Shown here one piece after another: positions 1 to 12,248 of a stretch of DNA of 64,000 bases. This DNA is from Cyanoderma ruficeps (taxonomy: Eukaryota; Chordata; Aves; Passeriformes; Timaliidae): the NCBI GenBank assembly GCA_008694505.1, contig VZDJ01000090.1, forward strand, positions 11,481,646 through 11,545,645, given 5' to 3'. Position 1 is the first letter of the stretch. Each line of letters starts with the position of its first letter. The translations under genes and the position numbers were made by a program. The notes under the pieces were generated by a model that saw only the letters and a list, made by a program, of their open reading frames with translations, did not search any database and was not told where the DNA came from.

Positions 1-3000
1 GTTCTCTTGAGGATATTTGTGTCCCCTAAGTAGGCAGACCCAGACAACATCCTTATTATTAGGATGTGCTGACAACTTCTCAGCAAGTAGTAGTGCAAAG
101 GGATTAGAAATCTGTGTGTGCTCGCACTTGTGTGTACACAGAGCTAACATCTTTGCCTGACTGCACTGGGACAAAGGCATGCTAATCCATGGATCCAATT
201 CTGTCCTAGAAGGCTAGTACAACTTCTGTGCAGCCTCTATGCTGCAATACAGGTGGTGAAGCTCCATTGTAGTACTTGATCAGGAAACAAAGCATTGATA
301 ATGATTCCTGGAGCCTGGGCTAATGTCAGATGCTTGTAACCCAGTGAGATCAGACACACCCTTCTTGTGAGTTGCTTTCAGCGTGCCTGTCTTGAAGATA
401 TGGGAGTACTGTGGGTGGGGAGAGGAGAGAATGGATGTCCCTGATTCCGTCATGTTTTCAGACAATGGTGACTGAGGGGGAGCTATCTGTAGATATTTTT
501 TTCTAATCCCAAATTTAGAGCTGGGAATTCTGAGCTTAATTACTACCTGTTGTCTCAGGCCTCGAAGTAGGTGTTTGCAAACCAGCCTTCATTAGCAGTG
601 ACTCAAACAAAGCTAACCATAGGTGTCAGTAATATCTGCAATGTGCTCTAGGCAGGGAGTGTACTACTAGTTTTTTCAGAATATGCTTTTTAGCATGAAG
701 CTAAAGTGACTGGCATAAGCTGCCAGTGTGTAAAAAGTTGGTGGTTAAATAGCTTGGAGTTGCACTGTGGCTTCCACCCCCCTCCCCCCAAATACTGCTT
801 CCCCAGGCAGGGAAAACTCTGTACATTAGAGGGGACTTCAGGTGCAAGAGTGAGCATGATTTCATTGTATTACTTCCCCAGGGGATTTAATGGACATTTT
901 TTTTTTTAGTCTGTGTGCCTTTAGCAATACTGGACAAGGTCACACATGTATATACATGCACATATATGCATGAAGTAAAGTGTTATTTTGAAAGCATGCG
1001 ATGGGACTGTGAAAAGTAGAAGCACATTCTGTGACAAATTTATGCACGCCCTTTATACCGAGTTTCACTGTTGCCACAAACCTGTGATTAGCTGTTCAAA
1101 CAGAATCCTGAATTGCATGTGTCTTACTATTTACCTCTTAAGGGATGCTGCTGAACCTGCATGCAGTTTTTTTAGCTGTGGAAGATAAACTTTTCCATGC
1201 TATCTGAAGGACAGCCAGTTTGGAACCTGGTGTATGCTGCCAGCAGCTCTCGTTCCACATCTAGCTGGAAGGTGAGCAAATGCTGGCAGGCTCTGGAGCT
1301 GAGTAATGGTAATGTCACTGATTCTTCTCATCAGTTAGGTGACACACCAGGCACTTGCATTAGACTAGAAGAGCATTTGACCAAAAATCCTCTCTCCAAT
1401 TTAAATGTACTAAGTGGAGTGAGTTTGTCATGCTCTTGGGTGAGCAGATGCTGGAAAAAGAAACCAAGTGAATATTAAACTACTGCTGGTTAGTGATTCC
1501 AGCTGCTCTTGGGGATCAGGGTTTGACCCACTCAGCTGATTGTGCCACTGCCTGAAGTCAAGACCAAGTGGATTCTTCTGGAAAAGATGGTGAATATGAC
1601 CAGGATCATTAACAGGTAACTTGCTGTATGGATAAGCTGTTAATATAATAACACTGAAAATCAACTTTCCCTCAGTTTAGGGATTTGTTTAAATTAAAAG
1701 CAAAATTTGCTTAGAGTAGAAAATGGCTCATTGTTTTTGTTCTTTGTTGTATATCTCCTATCTGCAGTAGTAATAAAAATACCTTGGGGGAAGAACCTTG
1801 GGGTGGTGCAGAGTCTGCTCAAGGAAGAAGCTACTGTTGTACGCATAGCTGTGTAGGTTTATATCTGCAGGTTAAATAAAAATTTGGCCTCAGAGTCACT
1901 ACTGTTTCTTTCAGCAACCAGTGAGAATGCATGCCCATGGCAGAACTGCTTACATGGCCAAGTTTGTGGATCAAAGTTTCCAACATAATCTGTGGTCTGA
2001 AATTGCATACAGCTATAAATTGGGTAGTATCTCAGAAAGGTGAATGCTTTTAGTGTCTGCTTTCAGATTTTTTTTTCTCTATAGTTTAAAAACAAAACAA
2101 CCCTATTTGTTGCAAGATATGATTTCTTACTCTGATTTCTAACCTAAAATTGGTGCAAGGGTTGTTTTCTGCTGCCTTATCTGTAGTGGGCAGTTTCTTG
2201 GCGGAAGAAAGGAAACAACTGGCAGTACCTTAGGCACTAGAGCATCAAGGGAGCTTAGCTGGTAGCTGCATAAAGTGGGAAATGTATGGTACAATGCCAG
2301 CACAGACTGTCCCTTTATGATTGAGGCAGATGGATGAACCTTTAAAAGGATTCTGGTGGGTCAGGAGCTGCTGGGCAATGTATTGGTCTTCGTGCAAAGG
2401 CTTGCAGGTTTCAGTGAAATGCCATAGAAGCTTGGCTGGTGCGTGCAAAGCCCAGATGGTATCTCATGCTTGGATTTGAAAGGATATTTTGTGTTTGACC
2501 GGAGTTGCTGGTGCCATTGTTGTTTCATCTCTGTTGTAATCATGAGGAAATTTTAACACAGTTTGTGCAGATGCTGTTTGGGTGGCTCAGCAGAGGGACA
2601 GGCAAATGGCTGGCCCAGCCATGTCCCTCCAGCCCCTCACTTTATACTGTGGGACGGCACCCTGGCACTTCAGGTATGTTTGCAATTCTAATACCAAATT
2701 CCTCTTGGACTGGACATTTGTGAATGCAAAATACAGAAGAAATTGAGAGCTGAGTTATTTCTATGGTGTTGCTTCTTGCAAATACTCTCTAAGAAAGAGA
2801 AAACAAAATGCAGCCTAGGAGGTGTTTCTCCCTGCATCAAATCATCCTTTGGCAGATTGGGTGGAGAAGAACACGTTTATTTGGGGAGGTCTATGTAAAT
2901 GAGAATTAAAGGTGGTAAAAATATTTTTCTTTAATTTTTTTTAATTGAACAGTCACATTTAATTTTGTTCATAGCAACTGAGCAAAGGGTTGAGTTTTGA

Positions 3001-4009
3001 TATTCCTGGATTTTCTTCCAGCTTGAAATTGCAAAACCTAAAATCAAGAATGCAAGAAAGAAACAAAAACCATTCAGAGAGGCTGGAGCAGTGGAAAGGG
3101 AGGAGGAAAGGTATGCAGCAGTGATAGTGCTGTAACTTGCCCTTTGGAACAGAAAATAAAGCTCTTGGTTTGGAGCACTTTTTTTTGAGACAGAACAAAT
3201 TATTACACCAAGTTCACTCTTTGAACCACATCCAGTACAAAGTTCACTTGATACATTAAATGCAGTTCCACATCTGCAAATATGCTGAATTTGATTTCAT
3301 TGCTTCTTTTGAGCAGCTACACTGGCAGCAAATAAAATACATGCCAAGCCTTTCTCCTGAGAAAAATAACAATTGCTAGTATTTCAGCCTAAATATCTCA
3401 AATGCCAATAGGTTTGGTTCTTTTTCTCTATTTCTGCTTTTCTTGAAGAATCGTGACTTGAACTCTGAAGCATTAGAAGCAGCCAACTCATCCTGAGTGA
3501 TAGCGGGTAGTGCTGGAAAGTGTGCTCTGGTCATTGCCAAAACAAAAAATAAAGAAGTGTGTATTGCAAAGGTAATACCCTTCTGGCCCTCCATAAGTTT
3601 GTCTTGAAAATTGCCCTTAGTGATGGGGTTGTCTGAGGATCAATGACACAGGCTCTCTCACCAGGCTCACTCCTTTGCTGCGCACCACAACCACGTACAG
3701 GGAGAGATGAACTGGTATTTCCCAAGGCTGGTTTTCCCCGTCTGCTGGGCATGTTCACTGTGCAGGCATGCACAATGCTGGCAACAACACTTGAAGCCAG
3801 ACGTATCCTTCCAGGCGTTAAGATGCAGAATGAATCTGAAACTCAGTGTAGGTTTCCTGAAATATGTCCACAAAGGAAGAGCAAGGCTGCTACAAGAAGA
3901 GTTTACACTAGCAGAGTCCATGTAATTTGGAGGATCCTAGAAATTCCTATCAAGTAATTGCTTGTTTACACAGTACTAGTTCTGGAAAAGGTTTTGGTGG
4001 TGCCAAATA
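1..4009. other. Non-coding stretch, no gene seen
   Basis: Unique-looking AT-rich vertebrate DNA. All open frames are short (about 105 codons or fewer), overlap each other on both strands and resemble no protein I know. Small low-complexity patches are present: a C-rich run near 776-789, a T run near 899-908, and an alternating purine/pyrimidine tract at 941-972 listed separately. I see no RNA gene and no recognisable interspersed repeat. Confidence 0.7.
941..972. repeat. Alternating purine-pyrimidine tract with palindrome
   Basis: All 32 bases alternate strictly between pyrimidine and purine, mixing CA, TG and TA steps. Within it, 945-958 (catgtatatacatg) is a perfect 14-bp palindrome. Such tracts can adopt Z-DNA or cruciform structures under torsion; that is general knowledge, and no function is shown here. 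It may simply be a degenerate dinucleotide microsatellite. Confidence 0.8.
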
Positions 4010-4379
4010 GGGAAAGAGAATTGGGATTGTTCAGCCTGGAAAGGAGGAGGCTTGAGGTGACCTAATTATGGCATTCCAGTACTTGGAGGGAATCTGTGAG
4101 AAAGATGGAAAGGGGCTTTCTACGAGAACATGTAGTGACAGGACAAGGGAGGAATAATTTGAAACTGCCAGTAGGTTTACATTAGATGCTAGGAAGAATT
4201 TTTTCACTGTGAGGGTGGGGAGGCTCTGGCTCCTCAGAGGAGCTGTGGCTGCCTTGTCTCTGGAAGTGTTCAAGGTTCAATCAGGTTTTGAACAACCTGG
4301 TCTAGTGAAAGGTGTGGAAGGGGGATTGGAACTAAATGTGTTTTAAGGTCCCTTCTACCCCAAGCCATTCTATGATCTT
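4010..4379 (+). mobile_element. CR1 LINE 3' fragment
   Basis: A 5'-truncated copy of a chicken-repeat-1 (CR1) non-LTR retrotransposon in plus orientation. It opens with the familiar 'ttgttcagcctggaaagg' segment, runs through the block that encodes the end of CR1 ORF2 (a recognisable 'tagatgctaggaagaa' and 'cactgtgagggtgg'), and ends in the CR1 3' UTR with 'ggtcccttctaccccaagcc' and a terminal 'attctatgatct', a decayed form of the CR1 terminal short repeat. The reading frame is broken throughout, so it is an inactive fossil. Truncation from the 5' end and the absence of a poly(A) tail are typical of CR1. Confidence 0.95.
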
Positions 4380-7300
4380 CAGATCACCTGGACTTTGTGC
4401 ACAAAGGAGATTGCTTTCTCAGATAGTTATTTGACTGTCATCTCCTGGAAAGATTTACTAAAAACAAAGCTACTAAAAAAAATTTCTTGTTCATGGCAAC
4501 AAACTAGATAATTACAATCGTGTCTTCTTGCATTTGTTGCCAAGAACAAGAACTCTTAAGTACCTTGCCTTGCACATGTTGCTTCTTCCTGTCTTAAGGC
4601 TAAGTTTGTCCCCTTTCTAAAGCTGAAGGATAATGTAGGCAGTATTAATAAATGTACCAGGGAACTGGCTTTTCAAGATCAGGATTATAGTGCAATTCTG
4701 TTTACCCAAAACTGAAATGAGAGACTTGGCCATTGAATTTGTTCTCTTCTCTGTTACAATCCTGTGGCTCTTCGAACAGAAGAGGCGGTTAGAGCCAGGT
4801 TTTTAGCAGAGTCTGAGGAAAACAGCTTCCAGAGAACATTGGAATACCCATTAAACCTGTGTGCTTTTGTAGATGGCTAACAAGCAATCAGCTTGAAATC
4901 CTTGTTTTCATGCCCCACTAGCTGTGAGTGGTTGGTTAGGGCACTTTAGAAAAGATGAGAAGAAAAATCCTTCTCACTGTCCTTATACCTACTGAAATGC
5001 AATATTCAGTAGACAGGTTTGTGCTGTTGTCCCCCCCTGCTTCTGGGGATGGGGCATGGGCTGGCAGCTGCCCAGGCTCAGCATTGTGTCCCAGGTGCCT
5101 ACCATGTGTTCTGTTGTTGATGTGCAGTTGCCCTGTGCTGTTCCTGGGACCTTGCTTTGGGGGCCAGGATGGCTTCAGTGGTTGTCACACGCCCTTTGTA
5201 CCTGTGGAATGGATAGGCAGGATTTCCTTCATGGGTCTCAAGCCTTGCTAAAACTACAAGAAGTTTTGTAAGTGGCAAACTGAAGAACCTGTGTTATGAT
5301 GTTTGTTTAGAAGAAAACAGTGACTGCCTTCTCATATGCTACAAATGACAGTGGGGTTCCTTAGACCTGCTGAGATGACAGAGGTGTTGCACTACATTCA
5401 TTAAAGCCTGAGGAACACTCTGCTCCAGTGCTGAGGACTGCAAATCCATAGCCTGACACAGGCACTAGTCTGAGCAGACCGAAACCAAACTCCCACGTAT
5501 AGACTCAAGAACACTCTCTGTGAAATACTGGGGTGCTGTCTCACCTGGCTCTTCCTGTGACACACCTCCCTGGGGAATTTGGACCTCCAGGGTCAAACTT
5601 ACACTCAAGCATGTGTTTTGAGATGCCATCTTTAACCTTTAAGGACACCACACCTTATGCTTCTTTTCTTTAAGCCTCCTGGATGTGGTAGGACAGGAGA
5701 AGAATGAGCAGATTCTACCTGCTGGACTATCTCAAGCTCATGCTTAGACCTCTGTCTCATTTCTGTTTACCAGAGTCAATCTGCTCTGTCCAGTAAGTCT
5801 CATCATTAATGCTGATGGAGTTCCTTTCCTAACTCAAAGGTAGCTGGCACATGTAGCTATCCCACAACAGAGTTTAATGAGGGATGGCTTTCTGGCTCCA
5901 AGCTGAGACAGTATTCGGACTGACAGGGCTTTTTCCAGGTCTGATTGGTGTAGGAATAGTGTTGAAAGCTGCTTTTTAGTTTCAAAACACTCAACCATCC
6001 TAACTAAATTATTAACATTGGCAAGATGCCACCAAGTGGAACAGAGTCGAGTCCTGGTAAGGTGGTAGAACAGCTCTCTTATTTTGGTGGTTTTTACTGA
6101 ATAACAACCACAAAAGAACACCTAATACTCATCCACCTTTTTCCTCCTGATCTGATGGGAGCAGGATATATAAATAGCATTGAGTCTGAGGGAAATGTGG
6201 GCTCTTCTCTCCCATGCTTTTCTCTTTTGTGTGTGCCAAGTAAAGGCAGAGAAGAATTCATAAAATGCAAGGAATTCTCATTTCACTTTTCTCCTTGCTT
6301 ATTTTAAAGTGCCAGAGTGAGAAGCCAGTACCTTAACATGTCGTCTATTTATTACCCTATGACACACTTCTTTGTGATTTTCATACCTGGAGAGGGAACA
6401 TCCTCCCCCAGGGGTCTTTTGGACTCCTGTTATTGTATTTGCTGATGTTTGTAAAACTCCATTTGCTGTCCTGTCTGTGTTGTTCTGTTTCAACACACAC
6501 TCTTAGCTGACCTCTGCTCCAGAGAACTGTTAAACATTGCAGGCATGCTTTAGGAAGGTAACTAAACTTGGAGTGCAGCACTTAAACTCACTGGTGTGGC
6601 AGAAGCAGCAGTAGATGGTAGATGTGCTGTGGGTGGTGCTAAACTGGTTTGGAGAGAGCTGGGAACGGCATGAAGTGTGGAACAAAAAACTTTATGCTGT
6701 GATGGGATGGATAAGTTAGCATCTATGTGCTGGCATATGGCAGACTTTGTTGTGTGGAGGTGTTAGAGCTATAAAAGCATTGTGGCCTGTAGAAGGAGCA
6801 CTTTGGAAAGTCTTTGAGCCCCAGCAATGCCTTTGCCTTGGAGAAGGCAAAGGAGAAGGTCACCAGAGATGGTTAATAAAGCTTTAGCTGCTGAGCTCAC
6901 TAAACATTCTTCCAGTTCAATGGCCTATGCAGAATGATGTGTTTAGTCAATGTTTAATTCCTAAGCAACAAATGGTGATTGTCGTACTAGAAGGCACTTG
7001 TGGTGTTGACTGAAGCAATGGAGGCCAAGGATTAAAAAGGTCGTGCAGGGAGATCACTTTGGCAGCCTCAAAGTTCTCACCTCTAGGTCAGGTCCCTTCT
7101 CAGCACGAGAAAACAAGGAGAGGTTCATGCTGCCTTAAGGCCAAAAAAGATTTTCCAATTAGAAAACAAACCAGCCGTTTAAAAAAAATAATTTGCTGTA
7201 GGAAACAAAACAAAGGGAAATATGAACTATGGATAGCTGAGGGAAGGCAGGGGAAAGGAGGAAATTAAGAGGCATTTACTCTTTCCCTGGTGATGGGAGA

Positions 7301-9467
7301 GCAGGAGTGGGGCAGCAGAGGCAGGTTGTGACTGACAGCAGGAAGGGAAAAGGGCAGCAGCTGTTGAGGAGGTTGAGGGCTGCTTGAATAGTTCAGATCT
7401 GGAGAAGAGATGAGAGAGGACTGCAAACGATGCCCTCACGGAGCAGGAGAAGACCTGGATGGGATGTCAGGCAGAAAACTCAAGGAAGTTTCTTGTTGAA
7501 TGAGTCAGAAATGAGAAGAGCCCTCTCAGCTGAGAGCCTCTAACCCTGTCTCACCTTCAGCCTTCTCCAAGATATGATTGTCAAGGCCTGGCCCCTGGGC
7601 TCCGAGCAGCCACCAGGGCTGTTTATCTCCAAGCCTGGCCTGGTTTTGTCTGAAGCTGCTTTATCCAAGGATTCTCTTAACTCAGGCTTGAAGGGGGATG
7701 GTGGGGGTAGGCATGTGACATTCCTGCCTCCTATGAAACTAATTCAAAGCATGTGAAGTTTCCAAGTCTGTTTATAAAGTTTGGCCCAGGCCAATGGGAC
7801 TGGCTTGGCTGTTTCCTACATATAACAATTCACTTCTGTATCAGTGCTAGGAGGATTGGGATTATTTGCCCTTTTCTGTTCTTTATTTTCCATGTTTTAT
7901 ACATTAACATGCATAATATCAATTATTTTGTGCTTTTCCAACTCTGCTGAATAAAGTACGTGGTGATTTTGTGATACAGACAGACAAAGAGAAAGTGCTG
8001 TTCAAACCACTGTACTTTCCAGGTTCTGACTCAGTCTTTGGGATTGCTTTGTCTTAAACACAGATACAGCTATAACCAATATTTTTTTGTTAAGCTGTTA
8101 CTGAGCCTGGACATGTGTAATGCAGACCAGAGTTCTGCTTCAGTTTTAGAAGATTAAGGCAAGATTGAGTAGATTTTCTTTCACCTACCAAGACCTCCAC
8201 TGCTGATCTACTAAGAGAGGGCAAGCCTGCAAGCTAATATAAAGGCTTACTTGTGGTCAGGACACACTACTTCTTCCATACTGAATATTGACTCCAGCAC
8301 TTATTCACTGGGCACTAGGAATAAGTTTTTGCCCATGCAGTTTCCAGCTGCACGATGGGTTTGTTTCTGAATTACTGATCTGTGATGATTTCAGTCATCA
8401 CAATGATTAATTTTGCTGATGAGTTGATGGTTTTGTAAACATGTAGGACAGCTCTGCAAAAGTCATTGTTATGAGGCATTTGCTGCTTTTCCTTTTCAGA
8501 TTTCATGCTGTTTACCTTGAGAATGAAGAATGAATGCTGTATAAAAGTGGCATGTCCTGCGAGCCAGTATTACTTTGCTCAGTGTTAGCAGGGCTGAGCT
8601 GTTCCAGCAGTAAGGGTGCACATTCCAAAGCAATTAGAACAGTTTCATAAGTAAATACTGCTCAGCAGCTGATAAAATGCCTTTCAGATGTCTTCGTAAA
8701 ATGGATTCAGGTGACCAGTAAAGAACTACTTTCTTTAATCTTTGCAGTCAAATGTGAAAATACTTATTTTGATTCTTAACAGCTTTTTAATTTAAAAATT
8801 GCTGTGAATTGAAAGTAGTTCATTTGTCTTGTTGAAATACCTTGCAACTGAGTCACAGGGAAAAGAAATGGTGACAATCATGGATTCCCCACCCTATGTG
8901 CTTCATCAGGGTCTCTGCCCTCTCTGAGCGTAACCACACATTGAAATAATTTGATGCTTGGCTTACTGTCAGTATGAAATCTTCTAGGGAGGAGGAAGAA
9001 CAAGTGGGAGGGTGGAAACAAACAAAAAAAAAAGATTTCCTCTGCCTATAAACTGGTGTACAAAATTGCAATTCATCTGCAAAGCTCTGCAAACTGAAGC
9101 TTGCCTCTTTTCTGCTCAGAACAAGCACGACTTCAAGCTGCAGCACTGATTCCCAACTTTCTTGGACCAGCTTTTATCCATATTGTCTCTTGTCATAGAA
9201 CTTCGAATTCCCAAACTCAGAACAGGGGTGTGGTCTCCAGGTCCCTTTGCAGGCCCACCAGCTAGCTATCTGTATATCCAGCTGTGAAAACCCCTGTCCT
9301 AGTGGGCCCTCTTTGAGTAAATGTATAGGATGCTGGCTATTATGTACTCCATGACCAAAGCTAAAGATTTTTTCCCAGAAGCATTCTTTCAGAAACTAAA
9401 CAAAACAGTCTTTTAGATGTGGGTTTGCTTTTCTCTTTTGTTACCCGTATTTTCCTGATTTTCTTTC
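4380..9467. other. Non-coding stretch, no gene seen
   Basis: Unique AT-rich DNA with no convincing coding frame. A TATA-like string (gatatataaatag) near 6166-6180 has no downstream gene to support promoter use. Purine-rich patches occur near 7240-7400. Around 8382-8401 a 7-bp inverted repeat (gtgatga / tcatcac) flanks a 6-bp loop inside homeodomain-like AT-rich sequence. No further repeat family was recognised. Confidence 0.65.
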
Positions 9468-9514
9468 TTTACTATCTTTTCTATCTTTACTATCTTTTCT
9501 ATCTTTACTATCTC
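9468..9514. repeat. 18-bp tandem repeat, about 2.6 copies
   Basis: The unit tttactatcttttctatc occurs at 9468-9485 and 9486-9503 without a mismatch, followed by a partial third copy starting at 9504. It lies about 40 bp before the CR1 element at 9557. This is a simple pyrimidine-rich minisatellite seed, likely replication slippage. Confidence 0.9.
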
Positions 9515-9556
9515 TTGGCTAGTGTTACTTTCTGGGGATTGTTTCCTTTTGTTGAA

Positions 9557-10125
9557 TCATAAAATAGTTGAGTTGGAAGAGACCTTTAAAGGCCATCTAG
9601 TCAAAGAACCCTGGAATAAACAGGGACATTCTCAACCAGACCAGGTTGCTCAGAGACCTGTCTGGCCTAACCCTGAATGTTTCCAAGAATGAGGCATCTA
9701 CCATCTTTCTGGGCAACCTGCTTCAGTGTTTCATCACACTCATTACAAAAAACTTGCTCTTTATAACTAATCTAAATCAGCCTTCTTCTCATTCACCCCT
9801 CATCCTATCACCCCTTGTCCTGCTAAAAAGGACGCAACAGGTCCTGCTAAAAAGTTTGTCCTTATCTTTCTTATAGTCAGAGAATCATTCAGGCTGGAAG
9901 AGACCTCTAAGATGATCAAGTCCAACCTTTAACTCAGCACTGCCAAGACCCTTTAAGTACTGAAAGGCTGCTCTAAGGCTTCCCCAGAGCTTTCTTGTCC
10001 CAGGAAGAACAACCACAACTCTTTTATCCTCACAGGAGAGGTGCTCCAGCCCTTAGATGATCTGCATGGCTCCTCTGGATCCACTTCAACAGGCCCATGT
10101 TATTTCTGTGCTGAAGTCCACATGG
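9557..10125 (-). mobile_element. CR1 LINE 3' portion (older copy, interrupted)
   Basis: Minus-orientation CR1. Read on the plus strand it starts at the CR1 3' end ('gaatcataaaatagttgag...gagacctttaaaggccatc'), continues through 'gaatgtttccaagaatgagg', 'gggcaacctgcttcagtg' and 'ctgctaaaaagtttgtcc', is interrupted at 9877-9948 by a second CR1 tail, then resumes with 'ctttaagtactgaaaggc' and 'ggagaggtgctccagccc' and fades out near 10125. The two outer parts are contiguous in the usual CR1 sequence, which is why this is called one element with an insertion. Stop codons and indels make it inactive. Confidence 0.92.
9877..9948 (-). mobile_element. Short CR1 3' tail nested in the older CR1
   Basis: This segment restarts the CR1 3'-end motif ('agaatcattcaggctggaag', 'gacctctaagatgatcaagt', 'ccaacctttaactcagcact') in the middle of the older copy, and the older copy's sequence continues straight afterwards. 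It is about 72 bp, minus orientation, severely 5'-truncated, and so postdates the host copy. I see no target-site duplication, which is usual for CR1. Exact edges may be off by a few bases. Confidence 0.82.
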
Positions 10126-12248
10126 CTGCTTTGTGAAGGATGGCTAGAACCCAATGGGGGGATAGGTTTTTTCAAACACTTTTGTGTCTGGAGAGTGTTG
10201 CTGTGATGAGTTGCACACAAAGGCAGGCAGGGGGGAAGGCAGGACACTCAATGAAAACTCCAGCCGCAAGGATGAAGGAGGCCAAACATGTGAAGGGTGA
10301 GTAGGGCTGAGTGCTGAGCCTGAGGAGCTGTAGAGAGTCAAGGTGTGCCTCAAGCAAAGACAGCTGAAGTTCAGCCTGGACAGTGCATAAGCCAAACCCT
10401 AAATCTGTTTGCTTTGACTGGGTAACTTAAGACCTGCACTTGGACACTGTGGTCCAGGCCCTGGCCAAGCATATGGAGCGTTAGTCTGTGAGTATGAGGA
10501 AGAAATAATCAGCTTTGGCAGTCCAAGTCCCAAGCTTGTCATTTAAGCACACCCTCAACTTTAAACCTATGGGTAACCCTGTTTCCAGTACAGCATTTGA
10601 AAATGTCTCCTCGCTCCAATCCTTCACCCTGATGAGGAAAGCAGAATTTGTAAAGAACACTTTAAGCATAAAGTTGCCTTTTGTTCTGTATTGTACTGGA
10701 GCATGCAGATAGTAATTGCACAAAAAGATCTATTTAATTTAATTTACTTCAGTTAGCAGAAGTAGAACTAGCATTGGCTTGGTTGGCTTTTTGGGTTTTT
10801 TTGGTTGGGGGTTTTTTGCGTGCATATTTTTGTGTCAGTCTTGTTCTGTTTTGACGTGGCTTTTCTGGGGATGGCTGTGTGTGATGTGGCAGCATGAGAA
10901 TTGTCAAAGAGCTGGCTTGGCAGTTTTCTGTGGATATCCAGGAGGTTGCTAATGGCATGTATCTGGCGAGGTTCCAGATGTGATCAACTGTCAGAAGGTA
11001 TTCCTACTGACTATTGCCCAGACGTTTTCCTCCTCTTGCTACCCGCTCAAGCTTTCTTCCAGAACAGCACCTCATACTTACACTTGGTAAAGCCCATTTC
11101 TGCCGGAAACCTTGCCCAGCTCTGTAGAGTACCTGCAGCCTGATGTGATATCCAGGTAAGTCATATCTGCTTTTTTATCTTCCTGCCTCCCAAGTCTAAA
11201 TATAAAAATCTGTGTTTCCATGTGGTCTTTCTTTTAAAATCCCAAGTTAAACTAAATAGGGCACCCTGTTGTTTATGCTGTGCAATCGTATTTATGGCAT
11301 GGTTGTCTTCCTCAGCTAGACTAAGCTTTTTTAAAATAAAAAACAACAAACCAAATTTTTCCAAAATGAGGTGACTAAAGCTTTCTAACACCTCCGGCAC
11401 CTTCACTTCATAAGAAGTGTCCTGATCCTGGTTTGCTGTGAGTCAAAACCTAAACAAAATCATTAAGTCAATCTTGCTTCCACCACTGATCTCCACTACA
11501 TTAGAGGCAAAGGTATAAATTTTACCTGGACTATTTACCTGGAAGAGCTTTAAAGGACCTTCTTCAGTTTGGAAACCTTGTGAGAAAAGTAAGAGGAAGC
11601 TTCTATAATTTTACATTTAGTTTCAAGCTGGAGTCAGAGCCTTCATAGTATTTTCTGGCTTTGGTTTGGAAAGGGAGCTGCTTTGGCCATCGGCCAGCTG
11701 GCACAGGGTAGCTTTCAGCCCTCAGCGTGGAGCCCTGCTCTCTGCAGGTCAGCAGCTGAGCCACAGAGTCTGGCCACAGGCAGGAGAGTTGGGTCCTGGC
11801 CAACTTGGAACGCTACAGCCCTGCTGGGTAAGGCTGCAGCAGGCCAAGGACTGAACCTCTGGGAATCAGGGAGAGGGCCTGTAAGGAGCCTACCTCTGCC
11901 TCCCTTGGGAGGGTGCTGCTGCTTCATACCAGCAGCAGGAAGGAGGTGTCTCCATCATTCATGACTGGATGGGAAGATTTTTATATGTCTGTATCCTAAT
12001 CCCACACTAAGTGGAACAGGGTTGAAATATGCAGCAAAATTAGCTCTGAATCCTACAACTCTGAGTGATATTCACTGTTAAAAAAATTTAAAAGTCTTGT
12101 CATGGTTCTTAAAATACATGTGTTCTTAGCTAGTTCAAAGCTCTTATGTTGGCATAACTGGCAGAAGTCCTATATGTGGTCCCATGTGATGAGCAATGTG
12201 ATTTGCCTGCAAAGGAGGAACCTCCAAAGTCCTCTTATGCTATAGAAA
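10126..12248. other. Non-coding stretch with one exon-like segment
   Basis: Unique sequence between two CR1 copies. A T/G-rich patch (runs of G and T) lies at about 10,775-10,820. The exon-like segment at 11063-11155 is listed separately. A slightly GC-richer stretch at 11,640-11,960 is open for 60-90 codons on both strands but resembles no family I know. No RNA gene was seen. Confidence 0.6.
11063..11155 (+). other. Exon-like segment (splice-site pair), unproven
   Basis: A long pyrimidine-rich run ends in 'gctttcttccag' at 11062 and is followed 93 bases later by a perfect donor, CAG|GTAAGT, at 11156. Frame 0 is open for 26 codons and then meets TGA just before the donor; the other two frames have stops. 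An internal coding exon is therefore unlikely. A lncRNA exon or a chance pair of sites is more plausible. Splice-site consensus is established knowledge; use of these sites is inference. Confidence 0.25.

Noticed and set aside
6160..6200. TATA-box-like sequence before a possible transcript
   Set aside because: Isolated TATA strings are common in AT-rich DNA. No coding exon, CpG island, LTR ends or target-site duplication were found around it.
8382..8401. Hairpin gtgatga / tcatcac as an RNA gene or terminator
   Set aside because: Arms of 7 bp are common by chance, there is no T run, and no longer stem extends from it.
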